DNA of 64,000 nt from RHLJ01 sp965212165 (GTDB lineage Bacteria; Bacteroidota; Rhodothermia; Balneolales; Balneolaceae), in NCBI GenBank assembly GCA_965212165.1, contig OZ243096.1, forward strand, positions 2,418,001-2,482,000, read 5' to 3'. A program made the position numbers and the translations under genes. Every line of letters starts with the position of its first letter. Position 1 is the first letter of the stretch. The notes below the pieces were generated by a model. It did not search any database, was not told where the DNA came from, and worked only from the letters and a program-made list of their open reading frames with translations. Below are positions 1-8,252 of this stretch, piece by piece.

Positions 1-1140
1 CTCATATTCCAATAATCGACACTCAATAGTTGAGTTATATAATTCAATTCGTTGGTTAGTTCTAAGGCCTACTTTTTTAGCAAGAGCAAAATTCCCAGTA
101 AAGACATAGCCCCATTTTCCACTACAATCTTGTTTAAAGAAATCACCAATTGCTTTATATAGACCTACCAAGTCTTCATCATATCCTAATCGCTCGCCAT
201 AAGGTGGATTAAAAATCACTACACCATCTCCGTAAGGAATTTCAGTATCAATAAATTCGCATTCTTTGAATTCAATCAAATGATCAACGCCAGCTGTTTT
301 AGCATTTCTTTTTGCAGCTTCAATGGCTTTTGGGTCATTATCAGTAGCAAGAATTCGGCTGTATTCTGGGAAGTCTTTTAGTGACTCTTGCTTAAGTTCG
401 TTTCGTAGTTCTGTCCATTTTTCCTCATCAAAGCCAAGAATATGCTTTATTGCATAATTAGGTCGTAACTGTCCCGCTGGACGATTTAAAGCCATTAATG
501 CTGCTTCTATAGCGATAGTCCCACTACCACACATAGGGTTAATCAAATGCTGACCAGGTTTCCATTTACTAGCAAGAACAACAGCAGCAGCTAGAGTTTC
601 CTGCATGGAAGCCGTATGGTTATCTACTTTATAATTTCTTCTATTTATTGATTCTCCAGAAGTATCCAGAAAAATGGAGGCTTCATTATCTTTCCAAAAT
701 AGAAAAACCACTGTTTTTGTAAGATCAGATCCTGAATCGGGTCGTGTTCCTCGGGTAGTTCTAATTCGATCTACGATAGCATCTTTAACAGTAAGATTTG
801 CAAATTGATCGTTAGTGATGGTTGGGTTTTTTATAAATGATGTGATACTTATATACCCATATTTATCAATATAATTCTCCCAAGGTATACTTAATAACTC
901 TTCAGTTAATTCTTCTGAATTAGACGCTTTAAATGTCTTTAATTGAAAATGTACACGATGAGCTGTTCGTAATACAAGATTCAACTTCATACAATCATTT
1001 AATGATCCTTCTGTCTCAACTCCAGCTAATCTAACGGTTCTAATAGGGAATCCTAATTCTTCAAGCTCTTGCTTTAAATAAGGAGTTATGCCTTTAGGAC
1101 AAGTAATAGAGATTGTTGATTTTTCTGAAAAGTCAGCCAA
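1..1140 (-). CDS. THUMP-domain class I SAM-dependent RNA methyltransferase (RlmL-like), 3' end outside the window
   Basis: Translating the minus strand from 1140 gives an uninterrupted frame of 380 codons that runs off the left edge, so the C-terminus is missing. About 300 residues in, the protein carries the NPPYGERL motif of N2-guanine rRNA/tRNA methyltransferases of the RlmL/Trm14 type, followed by a LVGLYKAIGDFFK helix. The N-terminal half fits a ferredoxin-like plus THUMP RNA-binding region. The family methylates a guanine in 23S rRNA or tRNA using S-adenosylmethionine. The start is a TTG at 1138-1140: a stop lies a few codons upstream in frame, and the next ATG lies roughly 50 codons inside the conserved region. 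The family is clear, but the exact target RNA cannot be told. Confidence 0.85.
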   Translation of the reverse strand, partial: MADFSEKSTISITCPKGITPYLKQELEELGFPIRTVRLAGVETEGSLNDCMKLNLVLRTAHRVHFQLKTFKASNSEELTEELLSIPWENYIDKYGYISITSFIKNPTITNDQFANLTVKDAIVDRIRTTRGTRPDSGSDLTKTVVFLFWKDNEASIFLDTSGESINRRNYKVDNHTASMQETLAAAVVLASKWKPGQHLINPMCGSGTIAIEAALMALNRPAGQLRPNYAIKHILGFDEEKWTELRNELKQESLKDFPEYSRILATDNDPKAIEAAKRNAKTAGVDHLIEFKECEFIDTEIPYGDGVVIFNPPYGERLGYDEDLVGLYKAIGDFFKQDCSGKWGYVFTGNFALAKKVGLRTNQRIELYNSTIECRLLEYE

Positions 1141-1184
1141 TGAGTAGAGGGTATATGATTATAAGATAAGCGATTAAGAAAATA

Positions 1185-1220
1185 GGGAATAAGGTAGGCC
1201 TAACCTATTTCCTTATTCCC
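1185..1220 (-). terminator. Inverted repeat, probable terminator of the FKBP gene
   Basis: GGGAATAAGG at 1185-1194 pairs perfectly with CCTTATTCCC at 1211-1220. The loop contains a further small palindrome, TAGGCCTA. On the minus strand the hairpin is followed by TATTTTCTT, a weak U-tract. It lies seven bases past the FKBP stop codon, where an intrinsic terminator is expected, and it separates that gene from the methyltransferase. Confidence 0.6.
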
Positions 1221-1227
1221 AAGTATT

Positions 1228-1656
1228 CTATCCGATTTCAACAATCTCGATGTTGAATGTAAGGTCTTTACCAGCTAGTGGATGATTAGCGTCGATAGTG
1301 ATTTCTTCTCCTTCGATATTGGTAATTTGACAAGGTACTGGTTGTCCATTTTCTTGGTTCAACTGAAGTTGCATACCAACTTCAGGTTCCATATCTGGTG
1401 GAAGTTGTGATTTTTCAACTTTTACTTCCATTTGGGGATTATGCTCACCATAGGCTTCTGCACTTGGAATATTTGTTTCTGTTGAGTCTCCAACTTTAAG
1501 ACCCATTACAGCTTTTTCAAAACCAGGAATTAACTGCCCAGCACCCATTGTAAATTGAAGAGGGTCTCGTCCTTCAGATGAGTCAAATACTTCACCTGAT
1601 TCAAGTGTTCCTGTATAATGTACTTTTACGGTGTCTCCGTCTTTGATAATTGACAA
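1228..1656 (-). CDS. slyD: FKBP-type peptidyl-prolyl cis-trans isomerase, SlyD-like
   Basis: This is a 142-residue cytoplasmic FKBP. The N-terminal part (VKVHYTGTLESGEVFDSS, then a GQLIPGFEKAVMGLKVGD segment near residues 40-58) is the FKBP fold. The segment around residues 68-125 (AYGEHNP, then NHPLAGKDL) is the insert-in-flap chaperone domain and closing strand typical of SlyD. The family catalyses prolyl isomerisation and acts as a holdase. The histidine-rich metal-binding tail of E. coli SlyD is absent and the protein ends directly after the FKBP core, as in many short SlyD homologues. It is transcribed away from the CoA-binding gene and is probably monocistronic, with a hairpin just past its stop. 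Confidence 0.93.
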   Translation of the reverse strand: MSIIKDGDTVKVHYTGTLESGEVFDSSEGRDPLQFTMGAGQLIPGFEKAVMGLKVGDSTETNIPSAEAYGEHNPQMEVKVEKSQLPPDMEPEVGMQLQLNQENGQPVPCQITNIEGEEITIDANHPLAGKDLTFNIEIVEIG

Positions 1657-1742
1657 ATCGATCCTTTCTTTTTTTGTAATTTAAATTGTTAGTCGCTTTA
1701 AAGATAAGGAACTTAACACTTAGTTATTAGTTTGTAACAAGT

Positions 1743-2165
1743 ATGAAATTAATGCAAGTAAATCCTCAAGAAGTACTAAAAAAAGCTAAAACCATTGCGG
1801 TTATTGGATGTTCTCCAGATCCTTATCGAACAAGTAATTATGCCACAAAGTATTTGTTTAATATGGGATATAAAGTGATTCCTATCAATCCTAATGAAGA
1901 ACAGATATTAGGAGAAAAGTGCTATCCAGATTTAAACTCAATTCCCAAAAATGTTCGAGTTGATATTGTGAATGTCTTTAGGAGATCAATTTATACAGAA
2001 GGTGTTGTTGAAGAAGTGATTACATGGAAAAAGGAGACCGAGCAAAATCCTGTGATTTGGACTCAACTTGACGTTAGCTCGTTAGAAGCCGAGAAAAAAG
2101 CTCAAGAAGCTGAGCTACCTTATATCCGAAACCTGTGCATTATGGTTGAACTCGATCGAATTTAG
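1743..2165 (+). CDS. CoA-binding domain protein (YccU-like)
   Basis: This 140-residue protein is a single Rossmann-like CoA_binding_2 domain. The glycine-rich segment IAVIGCSPDPYRTSN (residues 18-32) matches the first nucleotide-binding turn, and the GYKVIPINPN segment near residues 43-52 is the second hallmark. The domain is related to the N-terminal domain of succinyl-CoA synthetase alpha and of protein acetyltransferases. Stand-alone copies are widespread, bind CoA or acyl-CoA, and have no settled cellular role. The gene is divergent from the FKBP gene and convergent with yajQ, so it is probably transcribed alone. Confidence 0.9.
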   Translation: MKLMQVNPQEVLKKAKTIAVIGCSPDPYRTSNYATKYLFNMGYKVIPINPNEEQILGEKCYPDLNSIPKNVRVDIVNVFRRSIYTEGVVEEVITWKKETEQNPVIWTQLDVSSLEAEKKAQEAELPYIRNLCIMVELDRI

Positions 2166-2220
2166 AAGCTAGATGTTTGAGGCTGGAATTTCCATCCTCT
2201 ATTCTCCAACTTCTATCTTC
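2165..2220. repeat. Long imperfect purine/pyrimidine hairpin between convergent genes
   Basis: The purine-rich arm 2165-2181 pairs with the pyrimidine-rich arm 2204-2220 at 14 of 17 positions. Inner bases (GGCTGGAA against TTTCCATCC) extend the stem with a bulge. It fills nearly the whole gap between two convergent stop codons, so it could act as a bidirectional terminator. Its strong strand asymmetry also resembles small interspersed intergenic repeats, but no second copy is visible in this window. Confidence 0.5.
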
Positions 2221-2223
2221 TAA

Positions 2224-2712
2224 TTATTTCATATTCGTAAACTGAAGAGGAACACCCAAGTCCTTGGCTTTTAAATGAGACATTACAGCCTGTAGGTCAT
2301 CAATCTTTTTACCTGTCACTCGTACTTGTTCGTCCTGAATTTGAGGCTGTACTTTCATTTTTAGGTCTTTAATCTCTTTTACAATCTTCTTAGCTGTCTC
2401 TCTATCAATACCTTCTTTTAATGCTACATCCATTTTAAGATGTCCTTGAGATGTTCCTTCTTCTTCACCAAAATCGAGTACTTTTGAGCTAATTCCACGT
2501 TTAATGAAATTCTTAATTACCATTTCTTTTACAGCTTGCATTTTCATGCTTTCTGCAGCTACCAAGTGTATTCGGTTTTCTTTTTTATGAAATGTGACAT
2601 CAGTGGTAAGTCCACGGAAATCATATCTAGTGCTAATTTCTTTTAGAGTATTATTGATTGCGTTATCTACTTCTTGTGCATCAATTTCGTTTACGATGTC
2701 AAATGAGGCCAT
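2224..2712 (-). CDS. yajQ: YajQ family nucleotide-binding protein (UPF0234/DUF520)
   Basis: This 162-residue protein matches YajQ over its whole length. It opens with ASFDIVNEIDAQEVDNAINN, has YDFRG at residues 30-34 and the KKIVKEIKDLKMKVQPQIQDEQVRVTGKKIDDLQ block near residues 108-141. The family has two ferredoxin-like domains. Members in some proteobacteria bind cyclic di-GMP and act with transcription factors, while other reports describe binding to other nucleotides or RNA, so the ligand here is unknown. The gene appears monocistronic, with AT-rich sequence upstream of the ATG at 2712. A possible c-di-GMP effector is of interest given the HD-GYP-related gene in the polysaccharide operon, but nothing in the sequence ties the two together. 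Confidence 0.95.
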   Translation of the reverse strand: MASFDIVNEIDAQEVDNAINNTLKEISTRYDFRGLTTDVTFHKKENRIHLVAAESMKMQAVKEMVIKNFIKRGISSKVLDFGEEEGTSQGHLKMDVALKEGIDRETAKKIVKEIKDLKMKVQPQIQDEQVRVTGKKIDDLQAVMSHLKAKDLGVPLQFTNMK

Positions 2713-2780
2713 ATATCAATTATAAATTATTCAATGTTTAGCTAATAATGTAAGAATTCTAAATAGAATCATTTTGATTC

Positions 2781-3461
2781 TTAATTTTCTTCTTCTAGTT
2801 TTTCTCTCATTTTTTTTGATAGTAAACGTTCAACTGTTAGTTGATCCTCTGGTGGTATGAGAGTTTTAAAACCTCTTATTGAATCATCTTGTGTGTATTC
2901 AATTTCAAGAATTTCTTCTGTAAACCATTTATAGCTTAACATATTTTCCCATTCAATAACGGAATCAAGTAATACTATTCCCTTTAATCTGAATTCAGGA
3001 ACTGGTCTAAGAGTTATTCCCCAAATTCCAATTACAAGTAATGAAAGACCAGAACTTAAACGTATTGGTGTAACTGGTAGATCTGCAAATATCGAAGAAC
3101 GATAAATACCGAATAAAATCATCAAAAGAGCAACAATAACAGGTATATATTCTGAAATAAATGTTCTATTACAATAGAAAATTTTACCAGAGTTAACTCT
3201 AGTTGAATACTGTGTAACTGATGAACCTGCAAAAAAACCAAAAATAGAGCTATAAACATTTGTGATAATAGCTGCAGCTACCGCTTCCGATAGAAACTCT
3301 ACCATAAATAGAAATAGAAGAAGAGAATAAATCGATAAAGCGATAAGTGAAAATAATAAGAATTTTCGCAGTGTAACTTGGTATAGAAAGAATAAACGAC
3401 GGTATCCGAGCCAAAAACTAACACATGAAGTTAGAATAACGGAAATAAGTATCCAGATCAT
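2781..3461 (-). CDS. Unrecognised polytopic membrane protein
   Basis: I do not recognise this 226-residue protein. It has about five hydrophobic segments: residues 1-18, 32-54, 60-80, 106-121 and 133-150. A hydrophilic C-terminal tail of about 75 residues is rich in acidic and basic residues and is probably cytoplasmic. There is no enzyme motif, signal peptide cleavage site or conserved cysteine pair. It is divergent from the DUF971 gene, with start codons 43 bases apart, and shares no operon with yajQ downstream. A membrane-associated accessory protein is the most that can be said. Confidence 0.7.
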   Translation of the reverse strand: MIWILISVILTSCVSFWLGYRRLFFLYQVTLRKFLLFSLIALSIYSLLLFLFMVEFLSEAVAAAIITNVYSSIFGFFAGSSVTQYSTRVNSGKIFYCNRTFISEYIPVIVALLMILFGIYRSSIFADLPVTPIRLSSGLSLLVIGIWGITLRPVPEFRLKGIVLLDSVIEWENMLSYKWFTEEILEIEYTQDDSIRGFKTLIPPEDQLTVERLLSKKMREKLEEEN

Positions 3462-3503
3462 TTCTTAGTTTATTAAGATCTTAAAAATGTAAGTTAAGGA
3501 TTA

Positions 3504-3827
3504 ATGGATCCATCAACCATAGCAACAAATGTAGAAGTAAGTAATAAGGAACAGATTCTCGAAATATCCTGGGAAGATGGTCATTTAAATAAATTTCCAT
3601 TATTCGGATTAAGAAAAAATTGTCCATGTGTATCTTGTAGAGGTGGACATTCATCAATGAATATTTTTGAGCCAGAGGCTTTTAAAATTAAAAACCCACC
3701 ATTAATGAATATTACCAATATAAAAGCTATTGGAAATCATGCCATACAAATATTCTGGATTGATGGCCATAGTTCAGGGATGTATAGATGGCAAACTTTA
3801 AGAGAATTAAGCGAATTTGTAGATTGA
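3504..3827 (+). CDS. DUF971 protein (gamma-butyrobetaine hydroxylase-like N-terminal domain)
   Basis: The 107-residue protein is a single DUF971/GBBH-like_N domain. ISWEDGHLNKFPLFGLRKNC precedes the cysteine motif CPCVSCRGGH at about residues 39-49, and a second half-domain contains WIDGHSSGMYRWQTLREL near the C-terminus. In eukaryotic gamma-butyrobetaine hydroxylase this domain carries a structural zinc. Stand-alone bacterial copies are often found near iron-sulfur cluster genes, but here the neighbours give no such hint. An AAGGA ribosome binding site lies just upstream of the ATG. The function is unknown beyond likely metal binding. Confidence 0.85.
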   Translation: MDPSTIATNVEVSNKEQILEISWEDGHLNKFPLFGLRKNCPCVSCRGGHSSMNIFEPEAFKIKNPPLMNITNIKAIGNHAIQIFWIDGHSSGMYRWQTLRELSEFVD

Positions 3828-3849
3828 TAAAGTGTTAAAAAATTTATGT

Positions 3850-5295
3850 CTAAATTATTATCCTAAATTCATTTTTCAACGCTGATTTAGCTGCATGATA
3901 GCCACACATGCCATGAACGCCACCACCAGGTGGAGTAGATGAAGAACAAATATACATTCCCTTAGCAGGTAGTTTATATGGATCCCATTGAAATACTGGT
4001 CTACCAATTAACTGCTTGAAAGTTTGAGCGCCACCATTGATGTCACCCCCAATATAATTAGCATTATATACTTCAAATTCTGTGGCTGTTATCGAATTGC
4101 TAGAAATAATTATATCCCTAAAACCAGGAGCATAACGCTCAATTTGATTAATAATTTGTTCTGAGCAGTCTATATTAGATCCATTTGGTACATGACAATA
4201 AGCCCATAGTGTGTGTTTACCATTTGGTGCTCTTGTGTCGTCAAATAAACTAGGTTGTGAAATTAGAACATATGGATGTTCAGGATGATTTCCTTTCCAC
4301 GTTTCTCGTTCTGAATAGGCTATTTCTTCAAATGATCCACCTAAGTGTAAAGTTCCAGCTTTAATGCAATCTTTATTCATCCAAGGAACAGGTTCTGATA
4401 AAGCGAAATCCATTTTAAATGCTCCAGGACCATATTTAAATCTCAGAAATTTATTTTTAAAACTATTTGGTAATTCCCGATCTGCAATTTTTAGAATTTG
4501 ATATGGCGTTAAATCAAAAAGAACAGCTTTTGAAGAGGGTAGATCAGAGGTTCTAATAATTCGATTATCAGTTTCAATTATACCACCCATCGATTTAAAA
4601 AAACTGGCAAGTGCATTAGTTATTGATGATGAACCACCTATAGCTATTGGCCATCCTACTGAGTGAATTGAAGTAGCTAATACTAGTCCAAAGGAGGCAG
4701 TAAAACTTTTCTCCAATGGAACAATACCATGCGCTGCTAAGCCTGCAAAATATGCTTTAGCGTTAGATGTCTTGAACATAGAGTTAGCAAGAAGTTTAGC
4801 CGATAGCATTCCAAACCATCCGAACTTAGCCATTGTTATTGGGTTATTTGGAAACCTAACTGGAGCAAATAAATCTTGTGAAAGGTAATCCCAACCCTCA
4901 ACGAAGTTCTTAATCAAATGTTCATAGTTCTTAGCATCTTTACCAAATTGATGTAAAGTTTCTTCTAATGAAAATGATGAAATAATTGCCTCACCATTAT
5001 CTAAAGGATGAGCTAATGGGTATTTTGGATGAATCCATTCTAGTCCAAATTCAGACAGAGGTAATGTTCTAAAAAAAGGTGATCCAATCCCAGTTGGATG
5101 TACAGCAGAGCAAACATCATGAAGAAAGCCAGTCTCAGTTAATTCTTTAGTTCTTGTTCCACCACCAATAGTTGTTTCAGCTTCAATAATTTTAACGTTA
5201 AGACCTTGTTGAGCCAAAAGGATACCAGCTGATAGTCCATTTGGTCCAGATCCAACGATTACTGCATCAAATTCCTGGTTTGAATTCAATGGCAT
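3850..5295 (-). CDS. FAD-dependent oxidoreductase of the phytoene desaturase/PYROXD2 family
   Basis: At 481 residues it has the usual length of the family. The dinucleotide-binding motif VIVGSGPNGLSAGILLAQQG lies at residues 13-32 and is followed by the acidic IIEAE end of the second strand and GGGTRT, typical of amine-oxidase/phytoene-dehydrogenase-like flavoproteins. The C-terminal segment GMYICSSSTPPGGGVHGMCGYHAA is the matching FAD-binding motif of the PYROXD2-like subgroup. The substrate is unknown. No carotenoid biosynthesis gene (crtB or crtE) is nearby, so a desaturase role should not be assumed. It lies two bases downstream of the subtilase gene and is probably co-transcribed with it. 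Confidence 0.88.
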   Translation of the reverse strand: MPLNSNQEFDAVIVGSGPNGLSAGILLAQQGLNVKIIEAETTIGGGTRTKELTETGFLHDVCSAVHPTGIGSPFFRTLPLSEFGLEWIHPKYPLAHPLDNGEAIISSFSLEETLHQFGKDAKNYEHLIKNFVEGWDYLSQDLFAPVRFPNNPITMAKFGWFGMLSAKLLANSMFKTSNAKAYFAGLAAHGIVPLEKSFTASFGLVLATSIHSVGWPIAIGGSSSITNALASFFKSMGGIIETDNRIIRTSDLPSSKAVLFDLTPYQILKIADRELPNSFKNKFLRFKYGPGAFKMDFALSEPVPWMNKDCIKAGTLHLGGSFEEIAYSERETWKGNHPEHPYVLISQPSLFDDTRAPNGKHTLWAYCHVPNGSNIDCSEQIINQIERYAPGFRDIIISSNSITATEFEVYNANYIGGDINGGAQTFKQLIGRPVFQWDPYKLPAKGMYICSSSTPPGGGVHGMCGYHAAKSALKNEFRIII

Positions 5296-5297
5296 TT

Positions 5298-6932
5298 CTA
5301 GTTTCCTTTAACAAGCTGCTCGGCTCTTTTTACAGCTTCATATGCATTCACAATTCCACCAGAAACAGAAAGAGAAGAAAATGGTATAGTTACATCTGAG
5401 CCTGGTTTAACAACAGTTTCATTTTCAGGTTTAGTAGATGTTTCCATTAATATTTGTTTAACTTCTGTAGAAGTTAATTCTGGATAATACATCATAACCA
5501 GTGCTGCAACTCCAGCAACTACTGGCGAGGCCATACTAGTACCATCTTCAGCTTTATATGTATTATCTGGATATGTAGAATATACGTCAACTCCGGGCGC
5601 AAATATATCAACATTGAATTGACCATAATTACTAAAACTTGCAGTTAAATCTTCTCCTGTTTTCCATGATGAAGCACCAACCGTGATGAACCCTTCAGCT
5701 TGACCACCAAAAGTGTAAAACTTATTTGGATAAGACTCCACCGAATCAATATTCTCAGCATCATTTCCGGAACCATTTATCATTAACACACCAACGCTAT
5801 CTGCAAATTTAACTGCTTCGTCAACATATTGTTTTTGTGGAGAGTATCCTTTCCCAAAACTCATATTTAAAACTCTTGCACCATTTTCAGCGGCATATCG
5901 AATAGCGTTTGCAACATCTTTATCACGTTCATCACCATTAGGCGTAGTTCTAAGAATCATCAATTTAACATTAGCTATTCCATCTATTCCAAGATTATTA
6001 TTGCGAACAGCACCAACAATACCAGCTACATGTGTTCCGTGATCATTTCGAACAGCTTTAACATCATTGTTTCCATAGTAACGATACGTTAAGTCTTCGT
6101 AGTCATCCCCAACAATAGGTCTCGGATTGAAATCTGGATTCAAACCATAATCTGAAAGGCTTTGAAACTGCTCTAATGCTTCATTAATATCTTCTTCTGT
6201 TAAACCATTATCATCTAGAAATTGAGCTAAAGCTTTAGCTTGCTGAAGATAAGGTCCATCATTTGGCTTGGGTTTTTTCTGTTCGGAAGTAAGAGAATCC
6301 ATACTTGTAACTCCGAATATTTGCTTTGAACCAAAAATTGCTTGACTGATATTTTTCACATTAATTAGAATCTGGTCATTCTCTGCTTTCTTCTTTTCAA
6401 AAGCATCTTGAATTTCTTGAAAGTATTCAAATTCTTCTATTTGGCTATCAGGAATATCTTGTTCAGTTAATCCAATGTAATCATCACGCATTGATGAATA
6501 AATTCGAGTTAACTCATAAGTATCATCATTAACATGTCGTCCATCTGGACCACCAATAAAATTCCAACCATGGATATCATCTATATAACCATTGTCATCG
6601 TCATCAATACCATTATTTGGAATTTCATCTTCGTTAATCCAAATGTTACCGCTAAGATCTTCATGCTCTATATCAGTACCAGAATCTATTATTGCAACAA
6701 TTACGTCTTTAGAAGGAGACTTATCAGCTAATAATTCTGAATAAGCTTTATTTAAACCTATTCCATAGTATGGATATCCTGTCGGTGAGCTAAGGTGCCA
6801 ATCTTTAGTAGCTGTTAATTCAGTTTGATTAGATTGAGTATCAGAAGTGCTATTTGAAAGATTTTTTGTACCTGAACATCCTGATATATAAAAGAGAAAA
6901 ATTATACTAAATATTATCGAGTTAAATTTCAT
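5298..6932 (-). CDS. S8 (subtilisin-like) serine protease, lipoprotein
   Basis: This 544-residue exported protease starts with a lipoprotein signal peptide ending in the lipobox ISGC (Cys19). The catalytic triad is complete: Asp83 in AIIDSGTD, His298 in NDHGTHVAG and Ser466 in GTSMASP. The oxyanion Asn is at about residue 390 (GSGND). The Asp-His spacing is very long because of a roughly 165-residue insertion (residues 125-290) rich in acidic residues, with several predicted helices. There is no cleavable propeptide domain of the I9 type and no C-terminal sorting domain. It is probably anchored in the outer membrane and acts on periplasmic or external protein. The FAD oxidoreductase follows in the same transcript. 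Confidence 0.93.
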   Translation of the reverse strand: MKFNSIIFSIIFLFYISGCSGTKNLSNSTSDTQSNQTELTATKDWHLSSPTGYPYYGIGLNKAYSELLADKSPSKDVIVAIIDSGTDIEHEDLSGNIWINEDEIPNNGIDDDDNGYIDDIHGWNFIGGPDGRHVNDDTYELTRIYSSMRDDYIGLTEQDIPDSQIEEFEYFQEIQDAFEKKKAENDQILINVKNISQAIFGSKQIFGVTSMDSLTSEQKKPKPNDGPYLQQAKALAQFLDDNGLTEEDINEALEQFQSLSDYGLNPDFNPRPIVGDDYEDLTYRYYGNNDVKAVRNDHGTHVAGIVGAVRNNNLGIDGIANVKLMILRTTPNGDERDKDVANAIRYAAENGARVLNMSFGKGYSPQKQYVDEAVKFADSVGVLMINGSGNDAENIDSVESYPNKFYTFGGQAEGFITVGASSWKTGEDLTASFSNYGQFNVDIFAPGVDVYSTYPDNTYKAEDGTSMASPVVAGVAALVMMYYPELTSTEVKQILMETSTKPENETVVKPGSDVTIPFSSLSVSGGIVNAYEAVKRAEQLVKGN

Positions 6933-6979
6933 TGCCTAAAGATTTTATTAGTCGTTTAGGTCAAAATAAACAATATATA

Positions 6980-8116
6980 TTAAGTTGTTTTTAATTTAAT
7001 CAGTAGGGAATCTAATCCTAAAGTTATTAGTATAATTAAGGATAAAACAATAAGGCTAGCTATAGGTTGCCATATAACAAACCCACCTAATGTTCCTAAT
7101 ACAGCACCTAAATATTGAATGTATTGTAATTGATCATTACTTGCATTTTTGATCAGTATTTCGAGTCTTTTCTCATCATATTGGCGAAGGTTATCTTCAA
7201 CAAGTGCATGAACATCTAGTTGGTTAATAAGTTTGTATAGAAGGGAGGTTACCACATCTTCAATAGTTCCACTATGTTTATCGATCTTATCTGGTAGATC
7301 ATCTAAAAACTTATCTAGTTTCTCTAGTCCTTTTTCCACACCAATTGGTACTTTTATTAATGCTTCTTCTACTAAATCTTGCATTTCTTGGCCTTTTAAA
7401 AAACTATATGCTTTCAAAGCTACTCTTTCAAAGGAATTTTGTTCTATTGCACCTTCAATCTGTTTAATTACAGTTTGTGCTAAGGTTGCTCTAACTTCAG
7501 GATCTGCTATCATTTCATCAACATATTCTACAACAAGTCCTTTTAGATCTCCCCTGAAGCTAGGATCATCAATAATGGTTCTAATATAATCAGTTGCTTT
7601 CTCTCGATATTTAGCAATCGCTTGAGATTCATGGATTTTTTTCTTGATGATTTCTGGATTAATCAAATCTTCTGAAACCGCTTTTGCTAATCTAAAAGCA
7701 ATCCGTTCTTTTTGAGCAGGAATTAATCCTTGACCTAGAATTGGTCTTCTGTGAGTAGGACGAAAAAGCATTTTAATTGCTAGCCAGTTTGTTAAAAAAC
7801 CAATTAAACCACTTATACAAAGAATCCTTAAAAGCCCTTCAAAAGAAATATCAAATCCAAATAAAGTGGTGCTTAAACCAGTAAAATCCCATATAAAAGA
7901 AATTCCAAAACCAATTAACAAGAAAACTGGGAAGATGAATAAAAGCTTTATTAACCACTTTTTATTCGTCTCCATCTTTGGCGGCGGTAAGTGATTAGTC
8001 GTTACCTCTAGCTCTTCAGATTGACGTTCTATCTGAGTAGTTATTAAACCCCATAGCTTAGAAGCGTACTTTTTACTGTTTTCAGTGATGATATTTTTTT
8101 CTTCAATTTCTTTCAT
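6980..8116 (-). CDS. DUF445 family inner-membrane protein
   Basis: This protein of about 378 residues belongs to the DUF445 family. Two hydrophobic segments near residues 55-77 and 95-115 are followed by the family signature NWLAIKMLFRPTHRRPILGQGLIPAQKERIA. A long helical region with coiled-coil character follows, and a C-terminal hydrophobic segment ends the protein. The function of the family is unknown. I prefer the ATG at 8116 over the TTG three codons upstream, which directly follows an in-frame stop. The gene is divergent from the marR efflux operon and its start lies about 80 bases from the first operator, so it could share that regulation. Confidence 0.85.
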   Translation of the reverse strand: MKEIEEKNIITENSKKYASKLWGLITTQIERQSEELEVTTNHLPPPKMETNKKWLIKLLFIFPVFLLIGFGISFIWDFTGLSTTLFGFDISFEGLLRILCISGLIGFLTNWLAIKMLFRPTHRRPILGQGLIPAQKERIAFRLAKAVSEDLINPEIIKKKIHESQAIAKYREKATDYIRTIIDDPSFRGDLKGLVVEYVDEMIADPEVRATLAQTVIKQIEGAIEQNSFERVALKAYSFLKGQEMQDLVEEALIKVPIGVEKGLEKLDKFLDDLPDKIDKHSGTIEDVVTSLLYKLINQLDVHALVEDNLRQYDEKRLEILIKNASNDQLQYIQYLGAVLGTLGGFVIWQPIASLIVLSLIILITLGLDSLLIKLKTT

Positions 8117-8196
8117 AGCCCACAATTACGAAAACTTAATATTAAAGTTTAGACGATAGAAAAAAAGTTCTCTTTTAAGGAATTATTTATTTCAAT

Positions 8197-8214
8197 TTGT
8201 TGTCGTTGCAACAA
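8197..8214. promoter_or_regulatory. Putative MarR operator 1
   Basis: TTGTTGTCGTTGCAACAA is an imperfect 18-base palindrome (TTGTNG..CNACAA ends). It matches operator 2 in sequence and length, with the two centres 31 bases apart, about three helical turns. It overlaps the -35 side of the predicted promoter of the marR-efflux operon. Confidence 0.7.
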
Positions 8215-8220
8215 TAATTG

Positions 8221-8230
8221 TATAATTTTG
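8221..8230 (+). promoter_or_regulatory. Predicted -10 region of the marR-RND promoter
   Basis: TATAATTTTG contains both a consensus TATAAT hexamer (8221-8226) and a TANNTTTG element (8223-8230) as used by Bacteroidota housekeeping sigma factors. A TTGTTG lies 18 bases upstream of the hexamer, inside operator 1. The TTTG end runs into operator 2, so a bound repressor would block polymerase. Confidence 0.55.
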
Positions 8231-8245
8231 TAGTCATGACAACAA
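8228..8245. promoter_or_regulatory. Putative MarR operator 2
   Basis: TTGTAGTCATGACAACAA is an 18-base palindrome with a perfect GTCATGAC core and a single mismatched pair. It ends seven bases before the TTG start of the MarR gene. Together with operator 1 it brackets the -10 element, the classic arrangement for autorepression by a MarR dimer. Confidence 0.75.
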
Positions 8246-8252
8246 AAAAGTT

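Noticed and set aside
7233..7589. 118-residue frame antisense to the DUF445 gene
   Set aside because: Complement of a conserved helical region, Ser-rich, with no start signal.
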